64,000 nt of DNA from positions 25,854,001 to 25,918,000 of the forward strand of contig CM114274.1 in NCBI GenBank assembly GCA_050084515.1, in the 5' to 3' direction. Positions 34,031 to 45,244 of this stretch are shown here, in pieces (the first letter of the stretch is position 1; the number at the start of each line of letters is the position of its first letter). A model generated the notes under the pieces. The model searched no databases. It saw only the letters and a list, made by a program, of their open reading frames with translations, and was not told the origin of the DNA. Made by a program: the position numbers and the translations under genes. Source of the stretch: Blasia pusilla. Its lineage: Eukaryota; Marchantiophyta; Marchantiopsida; Blasiales.

Positions 34031-34697
34031 TATGACAGGAGTTCGACCCTAGCAAACAAAATCTAGACGTAATGCATAATATTGAGGAAAATGTATGTGA
34101 GAACCTATTCAGGTCGTTTCTGGGGAGAAGGACACACCAACAGTGCGATTGGATCTCCAGGAGAGGGGAATATACTTTCAATTGTGGAGCATCTATCTCT
34201 ATACCGTTGAGTGTATCCTCTCCTCACCCAATCACCCGACCACCTTCAAGGGAGAGTGCACCCTCTCCAAAAGTGATCACTATTTTTCCTTTGCCTCCAG
34301 TTCTTCCACATGTTGCCAAGGATATTCATAAGTAAGAGGACTAGATATAGTTGTTGGCATTGCATCAAGTGGTCCAAAGAAAAAGGGAGGCATAAAAGAG
34401 GTTAATGCTACTATGTTTGCAAGTGATCCTTTGAGTTTAGCTATGTGAGTTTAGAATGATGTTATGCACTTTACTTTGAAATTGTTGAAAAATCATGATC
34501 TATTTGAAAGGGTGGTTGAAATTTCTTGTTGATTGTGATTGTAGAGACTATAGATGAGGCCCGACCGTTGTAGGCAAGCGCGAGGGTAGGATATCGCGGA
34601 GATGAAATTTGGAGGCCATCGTATTTTCAGAGGAGAATAAGGACAATGTAGGGATGCTGGGGAGTGGTGGATAAATGGAGTTGGATCATTTGGATCT

Positions 34698-35033
34698 TTG
34701 AAAAAGCCAATGGTGGTGAGAAGAGCAACACTCAGGAAGAGGACCCGAGAGGTTACCAAGCCGGTGTTGAAATCTGTTATGCCTCTATTACAGCAATTGA
34801 CGTCACTTGAGAACCCCTCTATGGTTGTAGGTGATAGAAGCTTGCATGATAGTTGTTATACTTTCCATGGACATGACATTCCATATGGGCATTTTGTTCT
34901 CCATTTGAGAGAAGTGTACGAGAAGAAATATGTTTTGCTATTTCCAAATATGGCTGACAATCCACTGCACATTCATGTTGGAGATGCCATTGATAGTTTA
35001 GTATTATGGTCATCTCATCTTGTTATGCCTTGA
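34698..35033 (+). CDS. Unidentified 111-codon ORF
   Basis: Starts MKKPMVVRRATLRKRTREV and ends DAIDSLVLWSSHLVMP. The last part faintly resembles the C-terminal tail of plant Ptta/En/Spm-type transposase-associated proteins (an acidic-aliphatic stretch ending in ..A.GS.VAWP..L), but the match is weak and no other part of such an element is visible nearby. It could equally be a fragment of a host gene or chance. Confidence 0.25.
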   Translation: MKKPMVVRRATLRKRTREVTKPVLKSVMPLLQQLTSLENPSMVVGDRSLHDSCYTFHGHDIPYGHFVLHLREVYEKKYVLLFPNMADNPLHIHVGDAIDSLVLWSSHLVMP

Positions 35034-36503
35034 CAGAGGAAGAGACACCTTCGCTTTGTGTAGAGTTGTTTTGAGTGTGGCCATCCTAGTCTTGTAAATT
35101 CTTAATTTTGAACTATTCAAGGGGGGTTTTTAGATGCTAAGACATTCATAAGTGGGTTTTTGTAATCACTAGTAGAAGAATCTTGCCTATGACATCCCTC
35201 ATGAGTGTGGCCATTTCCATGTTCTTGTAACTTTTGTAATCAAAAGTAGAGTAAATTGATATTTGTGTTTCAATTTTGAGTGTGAAAGTTGAAATGTACT
35301 TGGATTTTCATATATCAATTTTGAGGAACTCAGAAGGGGAGTTTGTACTCCGTAGAGAAACTCAGAAGTAGATTTTGCGTCCTTCCATTGAGGAGGGAAA
35401 TTGAAAAGAACTCGGGCTTGATTTTAATGTAAGTCTCCATTTTTCATAAAAAGCATCATTCACTATTTACTAGGCATTCTTCTGACATAAGTAGATAGTC
35501 CATTTGAGGGTGAATGGATACACTTTTTAGCTTTGGACCTACGGCTAGAATTGGATGTAAGAAGCATTTTCTACCTCTATCTTTCAATAGTCAAGGATTT
35601 CTGACTATGAAAACTAATCATATGCTACAAGAGGGATGGGTTGGTACATGAGTAATTTGCTTGTATGTTTTCATATGATGCTGGTAGCATTAATGCTGTA
35701 CTTAGAGCATAATGGCATTTCCATTGCATGGATGTAAGAGTAGTAGTGATAGGTGTAGGGAGGATAGGTAGGAAGGAGTGATTCATATTCATGGATATAA
35801 AATGGACTTAAATGCCAATTTCATGTATATATTTCTGTAAGAAATAAAGCAAGCGTGTCATACATAATGATTGGTTACTTTATTTGCATATTATTTTTAA
35901 GTGAATAGGATTGTAAATGACATGGACAAGACATTTTAATGACTCTTAGTTATTCTTTTGTGACGCATCAAGTCAGTATTTGTTACTTTGTTTAATGACT
36001 CGTCTAGTCATTCCTTATGACTTGTCTACTTATTCTTTATGACTCGCCTAGTCACTCATTATGACTAAACGAGTCATTCTTTATGACTCATCTAGTCATT
36101 GTTTATGACTCATCTAGTCATTGTTTATGACTCGCCTAGTCACTCATTATGACTAAACAAGTCATTCTTTATGACTCGTCTAGTCATTTTTTATGACTAG
36201 GTAAAGTCATATTTAGTGATTATGTTGAGTAACAAAAATGCGGCTTGGATATGACTACCCTCGGTTTCAATAACAACTTATACGACTAGGAGTAATTTTT
36301 ATTACTAAAGCTTGGTTAAGTAATTATTGAGTCTTACAGGCCCGGTTTGAGTAACATCTAGTCAATTTTTTAAGTCATCCAAGGGGGTTTTGTAACAGTG
36401 GTATCTCATGGTTGTCTTGCCACCTTTCTCGTTTTATGACTAGTCTCATGATATCTTGCTCATCTTGACTACTCTTGTGTTCCTTGCTTGCTACCCTCAA
36501 CTT
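35034..36503. other. AT-rich spacer
   Basis: No gene recognised. Contains the minisatellite at 35992-36200 and a short stretch near 35755 resembling the internal part of element H. Ends at the 3' terminus of element D. Confidence 0.5.
35992..36200 (+). repeat. TGACTC/TAGTCAT minisatellite with higher-order unit
   Basis: About ten degenerate ~21-base units of the type TTTATGACTCGTCTAGTCAT. A higher-order unit of 88 bases is visible: the block from 36036 repeats from 36124 with one or two changes. Each unit is itself near-palindromic (ATGACT.....AGTCAT) and contains TGACTC/TGACTA cores like those bound by bZIP factors. Confidence 0.85.
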
Positions 36504-37363
36504 TGTCATGCAAATACACATCGTTGCCAACATACATCGGTTTCATGCACACATATGTCTAAGATCCATCTAGCTATGAATCCTAACATCTCTACACATG
36601 AACAACTGGACAACCCCAATATAAGGTTGAATACAAACTGTAAACTTGGATGAAATCTGCAATCAACCGTGCTTCATCCAAACACTCATACTCATGATTA
36701 AGATACGCATTGGTATGACAACAAGAGAAAGTATACACAAGGATTCCCAAAATTTGTGATCTCCATATTGATCACTCCTAGCCCACTCTTGAAGAGAGAA
36801 TCGAGACTCAATACATGCACGTCGTATTCTATTACGGATCCCAACAAGGGTCTGCAATCCTAAGGAGATGAGCTCCAAATGAGACTTATCCAAGGTATAC
36901 CCCCGTAGGCACCTCCATGAGTGACCTATACCAAAGGTCACCTCCCTCCTAGTACGTCACTACCAACCTGTAGTACACCCATACTAGCTCCCTAACAACT
37001 ACACAAGTTGTCCCATCATAAGACCAACTACCCACTAACCCACAATCCTATAGGTCCAAGTAGAGCCATACATAGCTGGGAAGATCAACCTCTCCAAGGT
37101 TGCGACTCCTCATAAAGGGAAGGGTGATCTACACTGTAGGTCATCTCCTAAGGGCAAGTCACATATGACCTCTAAAAATAGGAAAGTACAAGATCCCTCT
37201 AAGGCCTTCATACTCTCTCGCCCTACGCCTCATCTACCATGACAACTGTCAAACGAATACACATCGTTGTCGGCATACATTGGCTATCAAGCACACACAT
37301 GTCTAAGATCCATCCAGTTATGAATCCTAACATATCTACAGATGAACAACTAGACAACCCCAA
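36504..37363 (-). repeat. Element D 3' terminal modules S-T-S
   Basis: Module S at 37247-37363 and again at 36504-36620 (minus strand TTGGGGTTGTC start, GTGTATT.G..TGACA end). Between them lies a 624-base T module (36621-37244, minus strand TGTCATGGTAGATGAGGCG) joined to the inner S by AC. It shares GATGACCTAC and CTCATTTGGAGC with B's T module, so it is an orthologous, longer version. A purine tract (CTAGGGGGGAAGA) precedes the inner S. Confidence 0.72.
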
Positions 37364-37562
37364 TCTTCCCCCCTAGTGGGTGGTTAGGTCCCTCTTACTG
37401 TTGATAGCCTACAAAATAAGTCTAAATGCTATCCATCTTTTGGGTGCTAAGATCAGGAGGTCGAGTGCTATATCGCCCCATTTTTAGTCACCTTCTTGCA
37501 ATCCATAACATCAATAGTTATCTTGTATCTACCTATCACACCTATGTACATCTAGGACAAAG

Positions 37563-37760
37563 CTAACGTCCGTGAGGAACTAAGTCAAGAGGCGGCGTCA
37601 ATATATGCCATCCTCGAGAACACCCGTCACAAACTAGCATCGTGGATGCGCCTCTGGAAGACCCACACAACATGCATCTCAAGCCTGCAAGAAAAATTGC
37701 CAAGCTCGGATCAATCCTCGTATCCACGTTCAGAAGATGACATGGTGCATAGTTACGCAC
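37563..37760 (-). pseudogene. Element D PHD finger
   Basis: Minus strand reads RCMLCGSSRGASTMLVCDGC followed by SRGWHILTPPL. The first four cysteines and the metal-binding His (GWH) are present, so D supplies the His that B lacks; the residues after it are deleted. Confirms the PHD as a family trait. Confidence 0.85.
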
Positions 37761-37799
37761 ATGATCATTCTAAACGGTACCATCAAGACCCTCTTAAAC

Positions 37800-38720
37800 A
37801 AGGACTCTTGAAGTTAAAATCTCTCGAACTCGCAAAATAGTGCGTCCCGCCATCATGTCCAATGTCGTCAGAACTCTCTACTGTAGGTAGACATAATCAC
37901 CAAGATGGAACTGCCGAATCCTTGATCGATAGCCTCCTCCACACGTAGTTGCGTACCTCAGAGTATCTCGATGTTGAGCGATAGCCAGGTTCTCAAACTT
38001 CAGAGGCATGACTCTCCGAAAGAGCTCAGCCCATTGAGAACACGCTCACATACGTATGGATTGTCGAGGTGATGTATCTTAACCACATCTCATCAAAATT
38101 GACACCGATAGCTCTGGCTCTCTCCCATAGAGCAAGAAATATGGTGAAAATGATGCCTGCCATTTGAAACCATAACCCATCGCCGACCACGGCAATTGTA
38201 GGTCCCAATCTCTCAAGTGTCCTCTCTACAGTCTATACTTGCGCAATCCTCTCTTCACCGTCTGTAAAACTCTCTCTGCCAAACTATCTGCCTCCGAATG
38301 ATCTCGCGAAGTTGTACGATGATCTATCAATGCTTGATCACACAAGGTTAAAGGTTAAAAGTTATTGCTAAACTCAATACCCTCGTTTGTCAACACCTCT
38401 ATTGGTACGCCGAAATGACTAAGCACTCTATCAAGAAATGCATAAACTGCTCCCTCACTCAACCCATTCGACAACGCTACCAACTCAATCCACTTGGAGA
38501 AGTTCTCCACCATGACAAACACGTACCGAGTAAGGCGTCCCGTCAATAGTAAAGGTCCTACAAAGTCTAAACTCCAGCGATTCCCTAACCCCATGATCGG
38601 TAAAGAATGCAAGTGTGGTGTCAGAGCATTGAATGATGCCCGCACCCTATCACATACAATGCATCTAGCTACAAACTTCTGAACATCAATCTGCATACCA
38701 CGCCACCAAGACTGAATCTA
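37800..38720 (-). pseudogene. pol: Element D integrase
   Basis: The frame 38696-38355 carries the zinc-domain end (ARCIVCDRVRASFNA), first catalytic Asp (WSLDFVGP) and VLTNEGIEF, where the second Asp is Asn. Downstream, E-region and C-terminal region are recognisable out of frame (GGGYRSRIRQFHLGDYVYL-type sequence near 37880-37930). Dead copy. Confidence 0.82.
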
Positions 38721-39220
38721 AATCAAGCTATACGTAAGCTTGACTCCAAAATGCCCTAACTCCTCGTGAGCACGTCTCACAACTCGTGCTTGCTGCGAAG
38801 GATGAGGCATCATCCGCACTCGTCCATCCTCCGAAACTGGAAACACATGCGTTCTCTCCCACCTAAGCCTCCTCACTTGCTATAGGACTCGATCTCGCAC
38901 TCTAGCACCTATCGTGCTCGTTAAGACACCAGTGCGCAGGTTCTCCAAGACCATCTCATCATCGTGGATGTCTCCAGTTCCTCTCGACTTCTCACTAGCA
39001 TCCGGATCTGAGGACTCACCATCTAACCTCCCTCCTAGATTGGATGCCTCCTGTTGACTTGACATAGCCAACAGACACAAATAGGCATATGCCAACCCGA
39101 CACCATCTCCTCATCACTCTCACCATGCCATCGCACTCCAATCGTATCGCTCTGGCTCGTGTATGGGTTACGGCTCAAACCGTCCACATCGAGGTTCAGA
39201 TGTCCTAGGCGATGGAAAAC

Positions 39221-40408
39221 CTAGTAATTGTACTCTTGCAACAAGAGTGACCATCTGGCAAGCTTCCCTGTAAGCCTGTCAGACTCCATCAACCATCTGA
39301 GCGGCTCATGATGAGTGATGAGCGTGAAAGGGTTCCTGAACAAATAACATCTGAAATGGGCCACTGCCCACACTACAGCTAAGCACTCCCCCTTAAAGGA
39401 ACTATATTTTTCCTCCACAGAGTTGTTCGAGCAGCTTGCATACACCACTATGAACTCCTTCCCCTCATCAGCTCTCTAAGTGAGCACCGTTCCTCACCCC
39501 AATATACTCGAGTCCGTATGTAACTGGAATAGACGACCATGAATAGGTCTCCTAAAAATGGGTGAGGATGTCAACCTGTCCTTGAGCTCTTGAAATGCTT
39601 GCTCTTGATCATCTCCCCAAAACCACTCCTGGTCCAACCTAGTCAGCAAATTTAGTGCCTTCGAAATCGCACTAAAGCCCTTCATGTACCGTTGGTAGTA
39701 GTTTGCCAATACCATGAGAGCTCGAACTCAACTCACATCTGTAGGGCGGAAAATGTGCTTTATGGCCTCCATCTTTGTCTGCTGAACTCCAATGCCGTCT
39801 AGATAAATGGTGTGTCCAAGGTACTTGATCTGATCATGGAAGAACCTGCACTTGCCCGGATGTAACTTGAGCCCATGTAATTACAATCGTCGAAACACCT
39901 CCTCCAGATGTCTCTCATGCTCCTCAACCGTGGCACTGAAGACGATAATGTCATCAATATAATAGCTTGCATAATCCAACCCAGCCAAAATCCTATCCAT
40001 AACTCATTGAAAACCCACAGGTGCGTTCTTCAACCCAAATGGTAAGAACCGCCACTGGTGCAAACAATCCTTTTCGAAAGGATCTATGCCCCAAAATGTT
40101 GTCTTCTCCCTTTCCTCCACTTGAATGGGCAACTGATGATAGCCAACACATAGATCCAAATAATTGAAGATCCTTGCATACCCCACCGCATCAAATTTTC
40201 CCTCGAAAGTAGGCATAGCATAGCGATCGGCCTTCGTATGCCGATTGATAGGACAGTAATCCCCACACATCCGCCTATTAGTCCACAAGCCATGCATGTC
40301 CTTATTTGTCGACATAACTATGCCAGATGCATACTCTGCCAATGATCTCTCTACCAATCCAATGTCATCCAAGTCTCGAATCCTACTCTGAATCAAGGTT
40401 GGCTCCAT
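39221..40408 (-). pseudogene. pol: Element D reverse transcriptase and RNase H
   Basis: The frame 40408-40004 carries RT fingers and palm (NRRMCGDYCPIN, YLDLCVGYHQLPI, FWGIDPFEKDCLHQW, LPFGLKNAP). A YIDDIIV catalytic box is near 39950-39970 in another frame. The 39715-39494 frame holds the connection (ANYYQRYMKGFSAISKALNL, FQLHTDSSILG), and 39448-39221 holds RNase H (KYSSFKGECLAVVWAVAHFR, LITHHEPLRWLM). The connection segment missing from B is present here. Several stops. Confidence 0.88.
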
Positions 40409-40834
40409 GTCGGAATACCTATAGGGTCATTCGAAGATAGGGATATCACTATCCAACTTGTTCCGAATACTTGGACCCTTCAGCGTACCCAAGTGGTGCA
40501 TACTATATGCAAAACAGTCCTTGAATCTCCACAAGAACTGCAACACTCATCTCCTCTCCGCTCTTGTCAACCTAGGACCAATCATCGGCTCCCAAGTCTC
40601 TCTCGTGACCTGTGGAGAAGAGGAGGGTGGTGGTTGCTAACTAGCAACCTCTGGAGCATCAACATGCGCACCCAACTTAGACACCAACTCTCTAGGCATT
40701 CTACTATGTCCTGCATCAACGAAATGAACTCCCATCTGTGTGTGCTCTCGTGACATATCCTGTGAAGTCCATGGATGCCTCTCCATCACCATCGCGCCCC
40801 CGGCGTGTGTCGCAACCGTTCCGGTAGACGCAGT

Positions 40835-42040
40835 CGTGTAGTGAAATTAGCCAGTATGTAAACTCCTTCCTCATTAAGTGTTAGATAGAGTCTTATTAGT
40901 ATTAAGTAAATTAGCTTAGGAAAAGAAAATTCCCACGTTTAAACCTCTTTATGGTGCCTCTTTTAAGCGGGCCCAACTTTAGGAAAAGAGGTAATAAATA
41001 AAAGATGACTTTATAAAAATAAAGTAGCAAGGTTGGTGCTATAATGAAAAGAAAAAGTAGTCTTGGTTGGTGGCTAGGGTAGTTTGGGTAATCTGGAAAA
41101 TATCAAGTGGATGAAAGAGGATATTTTGGAAGAGATAAGAGGAAATCTGCTTGTGTCAAAATATGATTGGCTAAGCCTTGAGAGGAAGCTATGTGGCAAA
41201 CGATAAGATTAGCTCTATTTTATACTCTTGTGGATCCCTTGTGAGTATATAAAGAGGAGTGATTTTCAAGGGTTCATCACCTTCTATTAGCATCTTGAGT
41301 CACTCGTGTCACTCTTCAGTGTATGGCTTTGGGATTGCTTTATCTTCCAATGAAAGTGGATCATCCCTCTTGGGAGAGTAACTTCACCATGGTCTATTCT
41401 TCAAGAGGTTTCTAGAGTGTGGTGTATGTGGAGATGAAGGCTTGTCACCTTAGAGGAGTTTAGTCATACTAAAAAAGTAAATGTTTTGGCTTGTTACTTT
41501 CCCAATGAGAGTGGATTAATCCTCTTGGGAGAATAATTCCGCCAAAGCCCATTCTTGAGGAGAGTAGAGAATGTCTATCAATCATGGATAGGAGTGGAGC
41601 ATGAGTTGTGCCCAACTTTCCTTTCCTCAATCCTTACTATGTCAAGGTACTCTTTGAAGATAGGCACTAGTTCACTTGCTATTTAGTTTATCACTTTGGG
41701 GAGGCGTTCATGAACCAAGTCGTGCAATCTCCAACTCTGGTGATTCTTCCCATCGTCACATATGGAAGAATATGGGATTGTACTTTGTATGTCCTTATAT
41801 AACGATCCATGGACGTCAATAGGCATATTCAAGTAGGGTTTAACACAAGTTGTGTTATCTTTCTTGTGTACAAGCGTAAAATAGTTTATAGGGATTTTAT
41901 AGTTAAGAATTTCGGGGTCCGATGTTGCAAAGAAGTGATCGCCTCGACGCTTCCATTTGTGATATCTATTGTGAGAGAATAGAGAGTATACATAATAATT
42001 TTTTATTGAAAAAGGAGAATTTCTTAGAGAGTTCACCTAG
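40835..42040 (+). mobile_element. Non-coding insertion in element D, related to H
   Basis: Interrupts D between RT lead-in and DNMT. The stretch 41490-41900 resembles 22180-22700 of element H (AATCCTCTTGGGAGA, CCATTCTTGAGGAGAG, GGAAGAATATGGGATTGTAC, AAATAGTTTATAG). AT-rich with no coding capacity. Edges are approximate, judged from where similarity to B stops and resumes. Likely a non-autonomous LTR-type or other repeat. Confidence 0.5.
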
Positions 42041-42049
42041 CATCCACCA

Positions 42050-43007
42050 CATCTGCCGCAGCTAGAAGGCCTGCCCTTACTCGAAGAAAGGCTCTCAACA
42101 CAACAACACTACGCTGCAAAGTGGATGTAATATCACAGACGCCTCTCACATCCGTCTCTACTCAGCCAAACCAAGACTGAACATCCAAGTAAGACACTTC
42201 AGGTCCATAGCCTTACCCAATACCTGTGTGCGGGATGCCTCTACCATCATAGGCACCGCCGTCCTACCTGTAGAGAACCCCATAGCTTGCTCTTGCTCGT
42301 TGGCGTTGGGCTCCACTAGTGTACCTGCCTACTCATCCCATATCATCCATAGTCCTTCCTAACAAAAAGCATGAGATGACGGAAAACTCACCAACATAGG
42401 CAATGCTGCCCTCTGTTGGCCCACCTGATTGGCCACTGCCAATGGTGGTACATCATGATGAGTAACAACCTAAGATCTCAGCCCTGGATCCAAGATAGCA
42501 TCCAATTTAAGTAGTGATGGTCTCTGGATTCCATCATAATCCCAATAGAGTAACTCGGATGGTAAAAGGTTCATCCACCACAATCATGGATGGTGTGTGC
42601 GCGATCCAACACACGCTGTATCTAACATCATTGCCAGTCCTATCCACGACCACACCTGATGTACACTTTCCATCACTCAGGCTCGAGTGTTACCTAACAA
42701 TGGGACGTTCTCCAAAATGTAAGTTGGAGAACATCGTTGGGTAGTCGGCAAGTATCGAAGAACTCACAATATCTCCCAAAACATGGCCGACCTTGGGTCC
42801 TACAAACCAAGTCCCTAACCTGCCAAAGAATGCTCCTGACATGGCCATCCTGCCACCACCAAGTGTCTCGGACCAACCCTATCCACAACCGGCGCCCCCA
42901 ACGATGAAATGTTGGCTGGAAATATACGTTGATATCCCCTGAATGCACACGCTGGCAATAATTGAGGATACAGTTGGACTAGTCTCGACACATGATGTAA
43001 TGAGACC
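42050..43007 (-). pseudogene. Element D DNMT, C-terminal part
   Basis: Aligns with B 12620-13470. Minus strand contains the motif IV stretch LVVAGWPCQEHSLAG (about 42835-42880), with the catalytic Cys retained, and later motif-X-like sequence near 42170-42260. Frames are broken. The sequence stops at GAGACC (43007), where element C is inserted, and resumes at 53087. Confidence 0.8.
43004..43007 (+). repeat. Target duplication of element C, left
   Basis: GACC (AGACC if the element's last A is counted as target) directly before C's TGTCACG. The same GACC follows C at 53087-53090. Joining the flanks gives a sequence collinear with B around 13440-13480 (TGAGAC..., CTCTCCACAT), proving C landed in D. 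Confidence 0.85.
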
Positions 43008-45244
43008 TGTCACGTCTTTTAGGATAGATCGGTGGGATCTAATAGAGCGCCTTCATGAGTAGTGGAGGACACGCCCAGTAGGTCGAGGGTGACCTGTTGA
43101 GGCCCTTGGAAACCCTGAGATAGCAAGGTTTCCCCTTCGTTCGGCTCATTTGGAGCCATATTGAGGAACTTACTATTTTAGGTAAGTACCATTTTGAGTA
43201 TATGATCGACTTACTATTTTTGGTAAGTGGCCCTTGACCTCCTACATTAGGTCAAGAGCCAAGGAGGTGACTTGGGAGAATAGGTTACCATGGAGAGAGC
43301 TTGGGAGAGGAGAAGGGTATACCTCAAGGAGAGAGAGCTTGAGATCTCATTCTCTCTTGGTTGAACCTCTTGGCATGAGGCGGCGGAGCTATGGTACCTT
43401 GCCTTGTGAGTGTAACCCAAGCCTCTCATTAAAAGAGTGGGTTTGGTTTGACATGAGAGAGAGTGCACACCTTTGAGAGCTATGTGTGAGATGGTGGAGA
43501 GAGAGATTGGATCTTACTTTACAAAGAGAGAATGAGAGAATGAGAGAGTGAGAGAGCTTCATGGGGGAGCTCGCTGGTCACTCGCTGTTTTTGCAGGTTG
43601 GGGACCGTGTTCCCCATTCAGCGGCTCATGGGAGTGCTCACCGGAGCAAGGGCTGCTTTCATTACTCTTTGCATTTGCCGATTTTTCGTGTGGAAGAGTG
43701 GCGCGCGGAAGCGCTGCCCAATTTCTGATAGGGATTGAGTATGGGGGCAGGTTGCCCCATGTTGGTGCTCTCGGGAGCACCATGTAGCTTGCTGATATGT
43801 ATTTTTACAGATGTTACATTTTTGTTGGGAGAAATCAGCGCGGGAGCGCTGCCGAATTTTTTGTAGGAGAAAGAGACATTGGGCTTTACGACAGTCCCTG
43901 TCTGTTTTTACTGAAATGTCCGATTCTAAATATTTTTTGATGATAGTGTAGATCGTAAAGCTGTGCACGCTGTGCAACAAATAGTACACAATTTGGAGTT
44001 GCGAGCAAAAAGTTATGGGCAATCTTGTAAAGTTGCCATTGCTAGGCGATTTTTAGGGTTAAATCATGCAAACCCTAAATCAGCCGCCACACCGGCGGCG
44101 GCCGTCGCCATCATAGTCACCGTCAACCGTCACACTCAACGGTCAACCGTCACCATCATCGGTCGGCCGTCACCATCAGCGGTCAACCGTCACTGTCAAG
44201 GGTCCACCGTCCATTGTCCACCCTTTGGGTGCCATTGCCGCCATTACGGAGTGGAGGGTCTTCCATGACGTTCGTTGATTCCTTGACTTGCGTCGCCACC
44301 ACGTACTTTGTTTTGGCCGCCACCGTCATCGCAGTTTCTTCATCAACCAGTGAAGGCAGATGACCTCCGGTTATGGTGTTTGAGTTTTGATTTCATGCTG
44401 CTATGTTGTGATTGGTAGCCGCTCGACGACGATCGAGTATCGTGCCATGACGCCCGTAGCCGCAACGCGCCGCCGATTGCCGTGCCGTGCCGCTCATGGC
44501 CGCACCACACCATCTCGATCGCGGAGCCGCACCATTATTGTGGAGCAGAGTGTGGGATTATTATTGATTGAGGAGGGTATGCCGCCGAGTGACGCATCCC
44601 ACCATCGAGGGCCGTGCCGTTTGTAGCCGTTCCGTGCCGCTTGCAACGCCGCACCGTTCCGCTGGGACCGCACTGTCTATCGAGGAGTTTTGAGCAGCAT
44701 CAGTACGGGAGGAGTATGACTTGCTGATTGGAGGAGTTGTCTCCACGATCGAGTTGGGGTCGAGATTTGCCAGTTGCTGAGGAGCGACATCGACATGTGT
44801 TCAGTTACCCATTCTCGGTCCTTTACCCCGCACGTGTGAGGGATTAGGATTTATTTGGGGATATTGGGTGTGTGGATCTTTGAGAGCATCATTTATGTAT
44901 GTGGTTTAGGGACATAGACTTGTGTGGGATGTCCGGAGTTGAGCGTAGGTTGTCGATGAGAGGATAGCTGGTCGATTTTCCGCACCCGACGCGCGTGTTG
45001 CCGCACGTTACACGTCTCGGGGAGAGAGAGTGTAGATCGAGTGCCGCATGTTTGGGATGAGTGATTGAGGGATTCCTCACGAGGTTCGGAGTGATCGGGT
45101 GAGAGGGGCACGAGGGTCATCACGGAGTCTGTTCGGGACTTTGAGAGGCGAGGTGGTGAACCCGAGAGTAGCTCTAGAGGTTTTACGCGGAGTGGCGCGA
45201 GGTTTCAAGGGTCTCCACGTGAGGGACCACCTCGACCTCCTTCT
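43008..45244 (+). other. Element C 5' terminus and leader
   Basis: About 2.2 kb matching B's leader. Contains T-type terminus (43008-43155), GA-rich tract (43495-43560), AGCGCTGCC repeats (43710, 43850), an ~20-base CGGTCAACCGTCACCATCA-type minisatellite (44110-44220) and CGTGCCG-rich zone (44430-44680). No TGGTATC primer site. Non-coding. Confidence 0.7.

Noticed and set aside
34698-35033. En/Spm-like transposase tail
   Set aside because: Resemblance is limited to a short C-terminal stretch; no terminal repeats or other transposase parts are seen, so it is left as an unidentified ORF.
42694-42948. A separate small minus-strand gene
   Set aside because: It is an off-frame reading of element D's DNMT; the proper frame gives the motif IV stretch.
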